Source: Bacillus massiliglaciei (GTDB lineage Bacteria > Bacillota > Bacilli > Bacillales > DSM-1321). Taken from it: a DNA stretch of 64,000 nt. Below are positions 53,252-62,185 of the stretch, piece by piece. Position 1 is the stretch's first letter. Each line of letters starts with the position of its first letter. Location: assembly GCF_900098925.1 (NCBI RefSeq), contig NZ_LT622356.1:161549-225548 (forward strand), given 5' to 3'. Both the position numbers and the translations under genes were made by a program. A model generated the notes under the pieces. The model had not been told where the DNA came from and made no database searches. It worked only from the letters and a program-made list of their open reading frames with translations.

Positions 53252-53533
53252 TCACCCAATCTCCTTATTAAATAAAGATATGCCTTTTATATTTTCTATC
53301 CATCGCTTACTGGAAATTTTCTCTTTCTTAAAAAATAAGTCCCTGACAACTAAAGCTGCTATACACGAACCGTACAGTCCAAAAGACTCAATAGATAAGG
53401 GAGCCCATTCTTTTGAAAGCTGATCTTCGGGTATGAGCCAAAAGATTACGGTTGACAGCGTGGCTGTACCGTTGATCCCCATAAAGATGCTATAAGCGTA
53501 TAGATTTTTTAACTGGGGCTTATACGGAAACAT
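53252..53533 (-). CDS. Small membrane protein
   Basis: 93 residues with two or three helices (LYAYSIFMGINGTATLSTVI, FGLYGSCIAALVVRDLFF). ATG follows AGGAGAGG by seven bases. Not recognised. Convergent with the glv terminator. Confidence 0.6.
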   Translation of the reverse strand: MFPYKPQLKNLYAYSIFMGINGTATLSTVIFWLIPEDQLSKEWAPLSIESFGLYGSCIAALVVRDLFFKKEKISSKRWIENIKGISLFNKEIG

Positions 53534-53833
53534 GATAGGCCCTCTCCTGCCTTCTCCATATAAGCTTCTGCTTTTCTTTCATTGTAAATTCGTCCGCCGC
53601 TATGGCTGCTGTGCCTTGATGACAAGGCCTCCCTGTTTTATTACACCAAGAAGGAAGCCCAATCTTCAAGATTTACTTCTCTAATTCAATAGACTACCGC
53701 ACTATGTTTACCATTTATATTCAGAAGCATCAAACCGCCCTGTGATTCCTTCTATCATTCATACTTTTTTACAGGAATTTAACGCTATAATTAGCATTAA
53801 TTGTATTATATTTATAGATTGGAGAGATAATCT
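53534..53833. other. Intergenic region, no gene seen
   Basis: 300 bases. A GCCTTG-ATGA-CAAGGC hairpin near 53616 is visible; no ORF with a ribosome site. Confidence 0.5.
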
Positions 53834-54052
53834 ATGGCTCAATGTACAAACTGTCATTACAAATGGAAAGTGAAAGAAATTTGGTCACTCGGATTTTCAA
53901 AAAAGGGGAAAAGCTGTCCGAACTGCGGGGTTACGCAATACATTTCTTCCGAATCGCAAAGAACTTTAACCATAGGCTATATCAGTCTTTTATTTATTGT
54001 CATTTTCCCTTTCATCATCAAGCTGAGCAATAAAGACGAACCATTACTGTAG
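53834..54052 (+). CDS. TIGR04104-type small zinc-ribbon membrane protein
   Basis: 72 residues. Two Cys pairs, CTNCHYKWK and CPNCG, form a zinc ribbon, followed by a membrane helix GYISLLFIVIFPFIIKL. This is the small cxxc_20_cxxc protein family of Bacillaceae, whose function is unknown. ATG after GGAGAG. Confidence 0.85.
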   Translation: MAQCTNCHYKWKVKEIWSLGFSKKGKSCPNCGVTQYISSESQRTLTIGYISLLFIVIFPFIIKLSNKDEPLL

Positions 54053-54154
54053 ATTACCTATGGCCGTTCCTTATAAGGCACTGTTTCATTTCGCGCCATA
54101 TAAAAAAGCATTCCTGCTTATTGCAGAAACGCCTCCGTTTTATTGGCCGCTGGG

Positions 54155-55024
54155 TTAATTGGGTTCCACATGCACATGGACATCATAAACACCGTATTCG
54201 GTCATCAGCCGTTGTTCCACCTGGTTCGCAATATTGTGGGCTGCTGTTATATCCAACGTTGAATTGACGAGGATGACTACATCAATCACTTCATTATTTC
54301 CATAGTTCCTGCCCCTAACTTCCTTGATCCCTTTTACGCCATCTATTTTTGAAATTTCATCTGTATACTGCTGAATTTTATTTTCATCAAAGCCGTCTGA
54401 TAGATCATGGGAAGCATCCCTGAAGATTTCCCAGGCAGTCTTGCAGATCAAGACCCCGACAATGAACGCCGTAACGGTATCCAGCCAAGGCATCCCCAGC
54501 TGAGAACCAAAGATTCCGATCGCCGTGCCTATACTCACCCACGCATCGGAAATATTATCTTTTGCGGCAGCCATCACAGACTTGCTATTAATTTTATTAG
54601 CTAAATTTTTATTATACCGGTAAACAAAGTACATCGCGGCGGCCGAAAAAATCCCTACATAGGCGGCCATAATATCAGGAGTCTCTTTCTCTCCACGAAA
54701 CAAAGCAGTTGCTGCGTCCATCAATACCTGTACTCCTACCACCATCATAATAAAGGAAGCAACCATAGAGGCAATCGTTTCGCTTTTCCAATGGCCGTAC
54801 CCATGGTCTTTATCAGGCGGTCTTTGAGACAGCCTTAAACCGATAAGTACTGAAATAGAAGCAATGATATCGGTGGTGTTATTTAATCCGTCCGCTTTTA
54901 GGGCAGCAGAATTACTTGTATATCCGACTATTAACTTTACTATTGAAAGGCATATGTAAGCTGAGATGCTTATCATAGCTCCGCGTTCTCCTAATTTGAG
55001 GTTTCTGTACTTTTGGTCCTCCAC
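54155..55024 (-). CDS. Cation diffusion facilitator, MneS-like manganese exporter
   Basis: 289 residues, six helices, CDF family. Helix-2 and helix-5 metal residues: LKADGLNNTTDI (Asn/Asp) and NISDAWVSIG; the N-terminal HGYGHWKSET. C-terminal cytosolic ferredoxin-like domain (about 205-289) ends VYDVHVHVEPN. The NNTTD in helix 2 fits the Mn2+ CDFs (MneP/MneS of B. subtilis, 290 residues). Monocistronic. Confidence 0.9.
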   Translation of the reverse strand: MEDQKYRNLKLGERGAMISISAYICLSIVKLIVGYTSNSAALKADGLNNTTDIIASISVLIGLRLSQRPPDKDHGYGHWKSETIASMVASFIMMVVGVQVLMDAATALFRGEKETPDIMAAYVGIFSAAAMYFVYRYNKNLANKINSKSVMAAAKDNISDAWVSIGTAIGIFGSQLGMPWLDTVTAFIVGVLICKTAWEIFRDASHDLSDGFDENKIQQYTDEISKIDGVKGIKEVRGRNYGNNEVIDVVILVNSTLDITAAHNIANQVEQRLMTEYGVYDVHVHVEPN

Positions 55025-55216
55025 CTTGATCCATCCCCTCCAGAAAGTGCTTTGTTATAATAGCAGGAGAGAAGCGGGTGGGTCTATAGAAACCTTTTTG
55101 CGTGTTTTTATATAAGTAAGTACAAGTTAACTAAGTTGTACAAGGTGAAGTTTTCAAGGAAATATTGGATATAATAATTCTTCTCTTCTTGCTTTCCATA
55201 ATGGAGGGAGAGGTCT

Positions 55217-55756
55217 TCAGGGATTGCCGAATGAGTCTCCCAGCTGCCTCTTTCTCCTATTGAATTCAGAATAGATCCAATGGTTTTTCCCAAAGATGAA
55301 GGATTCTTTCTCTTTGGTGAACCCCAGTTTCTCGGCCACACGGATGGATGGCAGATTTCCAGGGTCAATGATGCTGATCAGCTTATGTAAACCTAACTCC
55401 TCAAAGCCATATTTCCGGCAGGCCTTCGCCGCTTTTGTGGCCAATCCTTTGGACCAGTATGATTTATGAACATGGTAGCCAATTTCCGCTTCCTCTTTGC
55501 CATCCACTGTTTGTTTTACTAGCCCGCAGTCGCCTATTAATTCGTTCGTTTCTTTCAGGTATATGCCCCATAAGCCGTATCCATCCTTTTCATATCTTTC
55601 CTGGTTTCTTTTCACCCAGTTTCGCGTTTGTTCCAAGGTAAATGGCGCCGGGTAATATGCCATGGTTTCGACATCTGAAAAAATGGCGTGAAGCACAAGG
55701 ATATCTTCTTCCCGAAACGGTCTGAGCGATAATCTTTCCGTTCTCAAAATCTGCAT
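55217..55756 (-). CDS. GNAT N-acetyltransferase, RimJ/RimL type
   Basis: 179 residues. RimJ-like start ILRTERLSLRPFREEDIL, motif A IGYHVHKSYWSKGLATKAAK and the SIRVAEKLGFTKE block are complete. It may acetylate a protein N-terminus or a drug; acceptor unknown. Monocistronic. Confidence 0.9.
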   Translation of the reverse strand: MQILRTERLSLRPFREEDILVLHAIFSDVETMAYYPAPFTLEQTRNWVKRNQERYEKDGYGLWGIYLKETNELIGDCGLVKQTVDGKEEAEIGYHVHKSYWSKGLATKAAKACRKYGFEELGLHKLISIIDPGNLPSIRVAEKLGFTKEKESFIFGKNHWIYSEFNRRKRQLGDSFGNP

Positions 55757-55789
55757 GATGGCGGGAATCCTTCCCTTTCTCTGTGCATA

Positions 55790-55835
55790 GAAAAACGAAT
55801 ACCAAACCCTGCACGAAGCAGGATCTGATATTCGT
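55790..55835 (-). terminator. Terminator of the FMN reductase gene
   Basis: ACGAATA.CA...CCTGC / GCAGG..TG.TATTCGT with T5 tail on the minus strand. Confidence 0.8.
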
Positions 55836-55856
55836 ATGGCCCATCTTAGAAAGTGA

Positions 55857-56405
55857 TTATTTTCTTAGCGTTTTTAACGCTCCGCTCCATGCAAGCACTT
55901 GGTCCAGCATGGCATTGACATTCGTAAAGTGCAATTCAGCCGGTTTGAATGTCGTGAAATTTTCAAAATCCGTAAATAGAGAAAGTGTTGGGTGAACGCG
56001 GACGTCGGCAATCAAGAGCTCACCCAGGATTCCGCGCAGATGTTCCGCCGCACGGGCGCCGCCGGTTGAACCATAGCTGACGATTCCCGCCGCTTTGTTA
56101 TTCCAGGCTTCACGGGCTAAATCAATCGCATTTTTTAACGCCCCAGTGATACTGTGATTGTATTCCTGAACGATAAATACGAAGCCATCCAGGCTGTTCA
56201 ATTTCTCATTCCAGGCAGCAATCCCTGGTTCCGTTCCATCCGTTGTTCCTAAGAACGGCAACTGATAGTCCGCTATATCCACAATTTCATAGTTGGCATC
56301 TCCGCGCTGGTCGGCAAGTTCCTTAATCCACTCTCCGACTTGCGGACTGACCCTTCCCTCTCTTGTACTGCCTAAAATAATTCCTACATTCAATTTTTCA
56401 GCCAT
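55857..56405 (-). CDS. NADPH-dependent FMN reductase
   Basis: 182 residues from ATG 56405 (MAEKLNVGIILGSTREGRVS), after GGGAGG. Flavodoxin-like: FMN phosphate site GSTREGRVS, and VQEYNHSITGALKNAIDLA with YGSTGGARAAEHLR. Related to B. subtilis YhdA/AzoR-like azobenzene or quinone reductases. Reduces FMN, quinones or chromate; the natural substrate is unknown. Confidence 0.92.
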   Translation of the reverse strand: MAEKLNVGIILGSTREGRVSPQVGEWIKELADQRGDANYEIVDIADYQLPFLGTTDGTEPGIAAWNEKLNSLDGFVFIVQEYNHSITGALKNAIDLAREAWNNKAAGIVSYGSTGGARAAEHLRGILGELLIADVRVHPTLSLFTDFENFTTFKPAELHFTNVNAMLDQVLAWSGALKTLRK

Positions 56406-56561
56406 TGCGCTCTTCCTCCCACTTTTCATTTATTTTTTCCAAATCGTTGCACCCATTCCCCTGTTCAAGAAATAACGGCTGCATGTTTGAGAAAAATTCC
56501 TCAACCTTTTTTATATTCTCCACAACCGCTTTGGAAGCCTTCTAAAAAGGAGACAGAAGGC

Positions 56562-56599
56562 AAAAAAACCAACCCCGTTTCTCGCAATGGGATTGGTTT
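56562..56599 (-). terminator. Terminator of the nucleotidase gene
   Basis: AACCAATCCC / GGGGTTGGTT with T7 tail on the minus strand. Confidence 0.85.
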
Positions 56600-56604
56600 G
56601 CACC

Positions 56605-57318
56605 TTATACCTCTAACACAGGAGCTTTTACCTGCAGCAGGTCATATAATTCATTCAGATGATGAATTTCATAGGTAGGGAGGATGTCCGTATCATTCTT
56701 CTCATTTTTCAAATTGGCCCAGCATGTATCAATCCGCGCTCTCATTCCGCCTGTAATGTCCGCGCTCAGCGAATCACCGACAATCAGCGTATGGTCGAGG
56801 TCAAAGCACTCAATCCGTTCAAAGGCATAATCAAAAAATTCCTTCATCGGCTTTTGATACTGCGCATCTTCAGATACAAATACATCTCTAAAATACGGAT
56901 GTAAGCCCGAATCGTTCAGCCGCTTATATTGCGTGCGGGATTCCCCGTTTGTCACAATATATAAATCAAATTGCTTGGAAAGCTGTTTAATCAATTCCAT
57001 AGCGCCTTCCATCAGCTGATGCCCTTCCGCTAAATAGCTGCGGTAGCTCGTTTGCAAAGCGGCTCCGTCTGCCTGAATGCCATATTGATCAAACAGCAGG
57101 GAAAAGCGGGTGTTCACGACTTCATCCCGACCGATTTTTCCATCCTCAAATGCTTTCCATAACCGGCGGTTGATCGTGTTATATTGCTCTTTCATTTCCG
57201 GTGTAAAAGCTAATTCCCGGTCTTTGAATAACTGGATCAATGCGCCATGTTCCGCGGCCCCAAAATCCAATAACGTATCATCCACATCAAATAGTAATGT
57301 TCGATATTGTTTCACCAT
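56605..57318 (-). CDS. HAD-family YjjG/YfnB-type pyrimidine nucleotidase
   Basis: 237 residues. HAD motif I LLFDVDDTLLDF, motif II VTNGES, motif III Lys in QKPMKEFFDYA and motif IV VGDSLSADITGG. YjjG-type enzymes dephosphorylate non-canonical pyrimidine nucleotides and similar dNMPs. ATG and length fit B. subtilis YfnB. Monocistronic. Confidence 0.92.
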   Translation of the reverse strand: MVKQYRTLLFDVDDTLLDFGAAEHGALIQLFKDRELAFTPEMKEQYNTINRRLWKAFEDGKIGRDEVVNTRFSLLFDQYGIQADGAALQTSYRSYLAEGHQLMEGAMELIKQLSKQFDLYIVTNGESRTQYKRLNDSGLHPYFRDVFVSEDAQYQKPMKEFFDYAFERIECFDLDHTLIVGDSLSADITGGMRARIDTCWANLKNEKNDTDILPTYEIHHLNELYDLLQVKAPVLEV

Positions 57319-57378
57319 AACGCCTCCACATTCTTCGCTGCAATCAGATGCTGTCTCCCTTGCATTATAACACTCTTT

Positions 57379-58137
57379 TTATGCATTCGAAGACTGCGCC
57401 CCGGAGTAAGACTCCCCTAAAGCTGCTTCCAGCTTCAGTTTTTTCCGGTAGACAATTCTTGAAAGCGTGACACTCACTTCATACAGCACAAGCAGCGGCA
57501 CGATGACCAAAATGTCAGAAATCAGGTCCGGCGGAGTGATCAGGACAGAGAGGACAATCAGACCAAAATAAGAAAACTTCCGCGCCTTGGCCAGCCTGTT
57601 CGGATTCAAAATTCCCAGTCTTGTTAGAAACATGACGACAAGCGGCATTTCAAACAGAAAGCCAAACGGCAGGGTCAGGTTGATCATGAAGCGGAAATAT
57701 TTTTCCGCGGTGAACATCGCTTCAAACTGTCCGTCGGAAAGGCTGGTCAAAAATCCGAGCACCATCGGAAACAGGACGAAATAGCCGAAAGAAATCCCGG
57801 CAATAAACAGCAGGAAGAGTCCCGGGATAAAGCGTAAAGTGACCTTGCTTTCCTCCGGTTTCAGCGCAGGCGCCACGAAACGCCATGTCTGATAAGCGGC
57901 GATTGGAATCGTGGCCGCAATCGCACATACGGCGGCAATCACCATGTATACCCACAGAATGTCGCCCGGCCCAAGGATGGCCAATTTGCCGTCCAAATCG
58001 GCGACAAGCCACTGATACAAATCCTGGACAAATATAAAACTGATGATCAGGAAAGCCGCAAACGAAAGCAGCGTCATGATAATCCGCCGGCGAAGCTCCT
58101 CCAGATGGTCCGCCACATGCAGCTCCTTCTTTTCCAT
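57379..58137 (-). CDS. tatC: Sec-independent translocase TatC
   Basis: 252 residues, six helices. TatC blocks: HLEELRRRIIMTLLSF, the Glu-rich PALKPEE loop and FEMPLVVMFLTRLGI, and VLSVLITPPDLISDILV. Last gene of phoD-tatA-tatC, as in B. subtilis phoD-tatAd-tatCd. Recognises the twin-arginine signal of PhoD. Confidence 0.96.
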   Translation of the reverse strand: MEKKELHVADHLEELRRRIIMTLLSFAAFLIISFIFVQDLYQWLVADLDGKLAILGPGDILWVYMVIAAVCAIAATIPIAAYQTWRFVAPALKPEESKVTLRFIPGLFLLFIAGISFGYFVLFPMVLGFLTSLSDGQFEAMFTAEKYFRFMINLTLPFGFLFEMPLVVMFLTRLGILNPNRLAKARKFSYFGLIVLSVLITPPDLISDILVIVPLLVLYEVSVTLSRIVYRKKLKLEAALGESYSGAQSSNA

Positions 58138-58194
58138 TCCTAAAGCCTCCTTTTGATAAAGAGAGAGCAGACGGCTGCGCCTGCTCTCCTCTGC

Positions 58195-58401
58195 TTATTG
58201 TTCTTTTTTCACAGCCGTCAGTGCTGGCTTTTTTGCCTCTTCTGCGCTGTCATCGCCCACTAATTCCTTTGCGCCGTTTTTAAATTCATGCAATGTCCGG
58301 CCGAATGCCCGGCCGATTTCCGGCAGCTTGGAAGGCCCGAAAATAATCAGGGCGATTACAAGCACGATAATGAGTCCTGGAATCCCAATATTCGAAAGCA
58401 T
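58195..58401 (-). CDS. tatA: Twin-arginine translocase TatA (TatAd-like)
   Basis: 68 residues: one helix [20 protein letters not shown] followed by the amphipathic [19 protein letters not shown] and a polar tail. The FGP motif at the helix end is diagnostic. It lies 17 bases after phoD. Confidence 0.96.
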   Translation of the reverse strand: MLSNIGIPGLIIVLVIALIIFGPSKLPEIGRAFGRTLHEFKNGAKELVGDDSAEEAKKPALTAVKKEQ

Positions 58402-58418
58402 GCTGGTTCATCTCCTTT

Positions 58419-60173
58419 TTAATTTGTAACGGCATGGCGTTTGCGTTTTTTCTCCACTTGCTTCTTATGGGCGCGGTCATGGGCGCGATGGCGGTCATCC
58501 TCCACCTCATTGGACTTTTGGATCCCCATCGGTACGGAGGATGCCTCGACCTCCACAATCCCTTGCCGGTCTTTTTTATATACGAAGGAAGCCCTTGTCG
58601 AAATGTCGGCTCCGGTCTTGCTGACGAATGGAACGACCCGGTAATCAGCACGCCATTGGTCCGGCGTCACCTGGCAGCGGACGTAGCCGCGGTAATTATT
58701 GAAAAATTGGATGTGCGGGTTGTCAGCCAGCGTTTTTTCCGTATCAGCACGCACATCTGAGCCGTCCCCTCCGGATGTAATCGAAGTGCCGACGAATTCC
58801 GCTCCGAATATCGGTGCATCCGGATTGCTGTAATCCGTCGTCAGGTTGGAAGCCCAGCTCGCATGGACATCACCGGTCAGCACAATCATGTTGTCAATAT
58901 TTTTAGCGGCTGCAAAATCAGTGATATGCTGGCGCGCAGCCGGATAGCCGTCCCACGAATCCATGCTGTATTTCGGTGCAGCGGCCGTTCCTGTTTTCCG
59001 CTCGGCAAAGAAAATCTGCTGGGCCAGGACATTCCAGTGAGATGTCGAGCGATCCAAGCGATCAAGCAGCCATTTTTCCTGGTCGGCCCCAAGCAGTGTC
59101 CGATTTGGATCCAGCGATTCTGCTGTATGGGCTTTCGTGCCGTCGCCATTGGCCTGATCATCCCGGTACTGGCGCGTATCCAATACAAAGAAGTCAGCCA
59201 AATTCCCATAACTGAAATCACGGTATAACTGCATGCCTCCATCCTTAGGCAGCATAGATTTGCGGAGCGGCATATGCTCATAGTACACCTGGTAGGCTGC
59301 GGCCCGGCGCTTGATGAACTCCTCCACCGATTGGTCTTTCTCCGGATAAATGCTCGCATAATTATTTTCCACTTCATGGTCATCCCATGTAACCACCCAT
59401 GGGAATGCAGCGTGGGCCGCCCGCAAATGTTCATCGGAACGGTACTGGGCATAGCGGTTGCGGTAATCCTCCACCGTCATGATTTCATCGCCGGAATGGG
59501 CACGGACATTGCCGGTTTCCGCTACATATTCATTTGTCCCGTATTCATATATGTAATCTCCGAGATGGATCACTAAATCAAGATCCTCTTTCGCCATATG
59601 CTTGTACGCTGTATAAAAGCCGTGCTCAAACTGCTGGCAGGAAGCAAACGCAAACGTCAGGCTCCTGACACTGGCACCAGGCTTCGGAAGCGTTTTGGTC
59701 CTGCCGATCGGGCTGCGCTCCTTTCCGCATTTGAACCGGTAATAATACACCGAATCCGCCTTCAGGCCTTTCACTTCCACATGGACAGAATGCCCCAGCG
59801 CCGGTGAAGCGTGCTCCGTCCCCCGCTTGATCACATGGCGGAAGTGCTCATCTGTCGCAAGCTCCCATTGAACCGGAATAATACGGGATGGCATTCCCCC
59901 GCCATTCAGCGGATCCACCGCCAGCCTTGTCCAAAGAACCACACTGTCAGAAAGCGGATCACCTGACGCAATACCAAGCGTAAACGGATATTCCTTGAAA
60001 GACGGTGCAGCCTCTACCTCAAACCCGCCCAGCGAATTCGCAATCACAAGACCCAAAGACAAGCCGGCAATCTTTCCCGCCCCCTGCAGGAAACGGCGGC
60101 GGTCCACATTCTTCTTCATATTCTCCTCCGTATACTTCCTCACCAAATCATCAAGCGGTCTCTCATTCATCAT
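58419..60173 (-). CDS. phoD: Alkaline phosphatase D / phosphodiesterase
   Basis: 584 residues from ATG 60173; the frame opens at 60212. Twin-arginine signal DRRRFLQGAGKIAGLSLGLV. Metal and Ca/Fe-binding residues in LVIHLGDYIYEYG, VTWDDHEVENNY, DTRQYRDDQ and LTGDVHASW. The C-terminus is Arg/Lys/His-rich (DDRHRAHDRAHKKQVEKKRK) and may bind the cell wall. Cleaves wall teichoic acids and other phosphodiesters when phosphate is low. PhoP boxes upstream. Confidence 0.96.
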   Translation of the reverse strand: MMNERPLDDLVRKYTEENMKKNVDRRRFLQGAGKIAGLSLGLVIANSLGGFEVEAAPSFKEYPFTLGIASGDPLSDSVVLWTRLAVDPLNGGGMPSRIIPVQWELATDEHFRHVIKRGTEHASPALGHSVHVEVKGLKADSVYYYRFKCGKERSPIGRTKTLPKPGASVRSLTFAFASCQQFEHGFYTAYKHMAKEDLDLVIHLGDYIYEYGTNEYVAETGNVRAHSGDEIMTVEDYRNRYAQYRSDEHLRAAHAAFPWVVTWDDHEVENNYASIYPEKDQSVEEFIKRRAAAYQVYYEHMPLRKSMLPKDGGMQLYRDFSYGNLADFFVLDTRQYRDDQANGDGTKAHTAESLDPNRTLLGADQEKWLLDRLDRSTSHWNVLAQQIFFAERKTGTAAAPKYSMDSWDGYPAARQHITDFAAAKNIDNMIVLTGDVHASWASNLTTDYSNPDAPIFGAEFVGTSITSGGDGSDVRADTEKTLADNPHIQFFNNYRGYVRCQVTPDQWRADYRVVPFVSKTGADISTRASFVYKKDRQGIVEVEASSVPMGIQKSNEVEDDRHRAHDRAHKKQVEKKRKRHAVTN

Positions 60174-60212
60174 CTTTTTCTTCTCCCCTTTAGAATTGAA
60201 TTTCCTGCCCAC

Positions 60213-60551
60213 GCCGTCGATTATAGGGGAAATTTGTTAATTGGCTGTATGGATTTGTAAATAGAGGGAGAGATACAGAGCCAAGTTTCTGATACTTGCA
60301 GGGCCTATCAGGGGATATTTTTCATTAAAAAAAGAACCGCTACGTGCTGCTCAACAGAATATTTTCCTGATTTCAGGCGGTTCCTTTCACCTATTTTTAT
60401 TCACGATATCTTCAATCGAAATTTACAAAGTTTGGGGTTTGCGGGGGATATAAAAAAATCCACTCCAAAATAGAGCAGATTTTTTCGCCTAATCAGCCGA
60501 AATTAATACCCGTCAGATAACCTATAGGAAAAGGGTAAATGGAATACTCCC
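60213..60551. other. Intergenic region upstream of phoD
   Basis: Besides the phoD promoter, a GAACCGC...GCGGTTC inverted repeat (60333-60383) followed by TTTC on the plus strand is seen. No gene. Confidence 0.5.
60220..60261 (-). promoter_or_regulatory. phoD promoter with PhoP boxes
   Basis: On the minus strand TTTACA, CATACA, TTAACA at 11/10-base steps (60261 to 60235), then TATAAT at 60225-60220. Direct TT(A/C/T)ACA repeats with 10-11 spacing just before a -10 are the Bacillus PhoP pattern. Confidence 0.7.
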
Positions 60552-61100
60552 CTAAATTCTATCTAAATTATGAGGGCGCATCGGAAGTGTAAGTTTCTCC
60601 TTATCGATAATCGTTTCAAAATAACCTGGGCATTCAAAAATTTGGCCTTTAGTATTTAAAAACCACTCATTACCATTAACATCTGTAAATAGAGCAGAAA
60701 CTACAGGATATTTAGACATACCGTTCTGATATAATTCTCCAAATTCTATTTTATAATCCCCAGAAGGTATAGTAGGAACCCATTTAACATTATTACATTC
60801 CCATGGGAACTCAAGTAAGTCATCAAAAATTGGCCCTATATTATTTTGGGTTATGATTATAACAACATTTGATATAGCTGAATGTGAATTATTAGAAATA
60901 AACACATCGTATTCCCTATTTCGAAAATTAACACGTTCACATTGGTATCGAAGCTGGGCCATCGCTTCTTTTTCTTGTTTTTCTCTGGATAATGCATAAT
61001 TGCTGCGGGCCATTTTATAGTTAGAAAACGCTATTATCACATTGGTAACCGTAGCTAAAAGTGTTATAGCTGTCGTCATGGCAGGTAAAGAAATATTCAT
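60552..61100 (-). CDS. Membrane-anchored hypothetical protein
   Basis: 182 residues. One N-terminal helix (AITLLATVTNVIIAFSNYKM), a short coiled stretch, and a soluble beta-rich domain (about 60-182: YDVFISNNSHSAISNVVIII, VPTIPSGDYKIEFGELYQNG). Such single-helix proteins with a beta-sandwich are common and poorly studied. AT-rich DNA. No ribosome site oddity. Not recognised. Confidence 0.7.
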   Translation of the reverse strand: MNISLPAMTTAITLLATVTNVIIAFSNYKMARSNYALSREKQEKEAMAQLRYQCERVNFRNREYDVFISNNSHSAISNVVIIITQNNIGPIFDDLLEFPWECNNVKWVPTIPSGDYKIEFGELYQNGMSKYPVVSALFTDVNGNEWFLNTKGQIFECPGYFETIIDKEKLTLPMRPHNLDRI

Positions 61101-61183
61101 TTATCTGACCTCCAATCTATCATTTATGGATTGGCAGCCTATTAACATCCGCTAGCCAAACCCTTCAATATTCCTTAACCAAC

Positions 61184-62001
61184 TCATCCCCCGCATAATA
61201 TAAAACTATTTAATGACTGTTCATCCCCATTTGACGCATTCATGATTTCATAGCAGCTGGCAGCCAAGGTTTGAATCGTGGGCGGAACGTTAACAAACTC
61301 GCTGCGAATACTATTGGCATAGCTCTTTTCCCACTGTGCATCCTGTAAATACGAAGCATCCACTCCCTCTTCTTTCATGATTTGAAAGCCTGCTTGTTTC
61401 AGCATGTCCCGAATTTGTTTTTTATGAAACACATTTTGTATATTCCCATCATTTTTCACAAAATTTGAATACAAGGCAAGAATCGTCGCTGCACAAAAAT
61501 GGGCACGCTGAGATTGATCACTGAATTCAAGATCCCACTCGGCAAAGCCTATGCATTTGGTGATCTTCCGCAACTTTTTAAAATAACGGGACAGCACTTC
61601 AGGACTTTTAAAATACCAGGAACAATGAGATAAAATAGCGATATCAAATGACTCGCTAGAATGATAGGATTCAAAATCCATGTCAAAATGAAAGGTGATC
61701 CGCTCTCCCAATGCCGAACCCTTGATTCGGTCCGCCGCCTGTCCCAATGTCAGCGGGGCTCCGTACTCCCGGCTTGCCATATCCATCGCAATCACGTGAC
61801 CGCTATCCCCTACGGCATCGGCTAAAGCAACCGTTGTGTCCCATGCCCGCAGCCAATCTCCAGGACTCTCATCCCTTTTTTCACTCTAAATGCTTCCGTT
61901 AGAGCTAACCGGTGCTGCAGCTGAACCTGCTGCACGTCATCCGTTTCGAAAAGCTTATATCTTGATAAAAACGCTGAAGTTTTACTGTTTAAGACAACCA
62001 A
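61184..62001 (-). pseudogene. Class I SAM-dependent methyltransferase, frameshifted
   Basis: From TTG 62001, after GGAGGTGAG, the frame reads VVLNSKTSAFLSRYKLFETD and LALTEAFRVKKGMRVLEIGC, the start of a class I methyltransferase with motif I (VLEIGCGHG). At about 61840 one G is missing from a G run; past it the other frame continues DTTVALADAVGDSGHVIAMD and runs on to 61184. The break falls in the SAM-binding loop. Either a pseudogene or a sequencing error in a homopolymer; the rest of the protein (HFDMDFESYHSSESFDIAIL) is intact. Confidence 0.75.
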
Positions 62002-62129
62002 TGTTTGGGTCTCACCTCCAGAATATAATCTTTTTATATTTCTTTACTCAAAAACGATTTTCCTTCAATAAAAAAACGGCATCTAATGAAATTCACGAAC
62101 CTGTTAATCAAATCGAGTAGGAGGGGGTG

Positions 62130-62184
62130 ATTAACCCACGACCTCTCACACCACCGTACGTACCGTTCGGTATACGGCGGTTCC
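62130..62184 (-). ncRNA. Group II intron domains V and VI
   Basis: Minus strand: the GAAC-looped stem ACCGCCGTATACC / GGTACGTACGGTGGT is the catalytic domain V hairpin, followed by GTGAGAGGTCGTGGGTTAAT of domain VI. Confidence 0.75.
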
Positions 62185-62185
62185 A

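Noticed and set aside
53142..53423. Plus-strand 93-codon ORF after glvC
   Set aside because: The operon terminator at 53199-53230 lies inside it, and a better minus-strand frame overlaps it.
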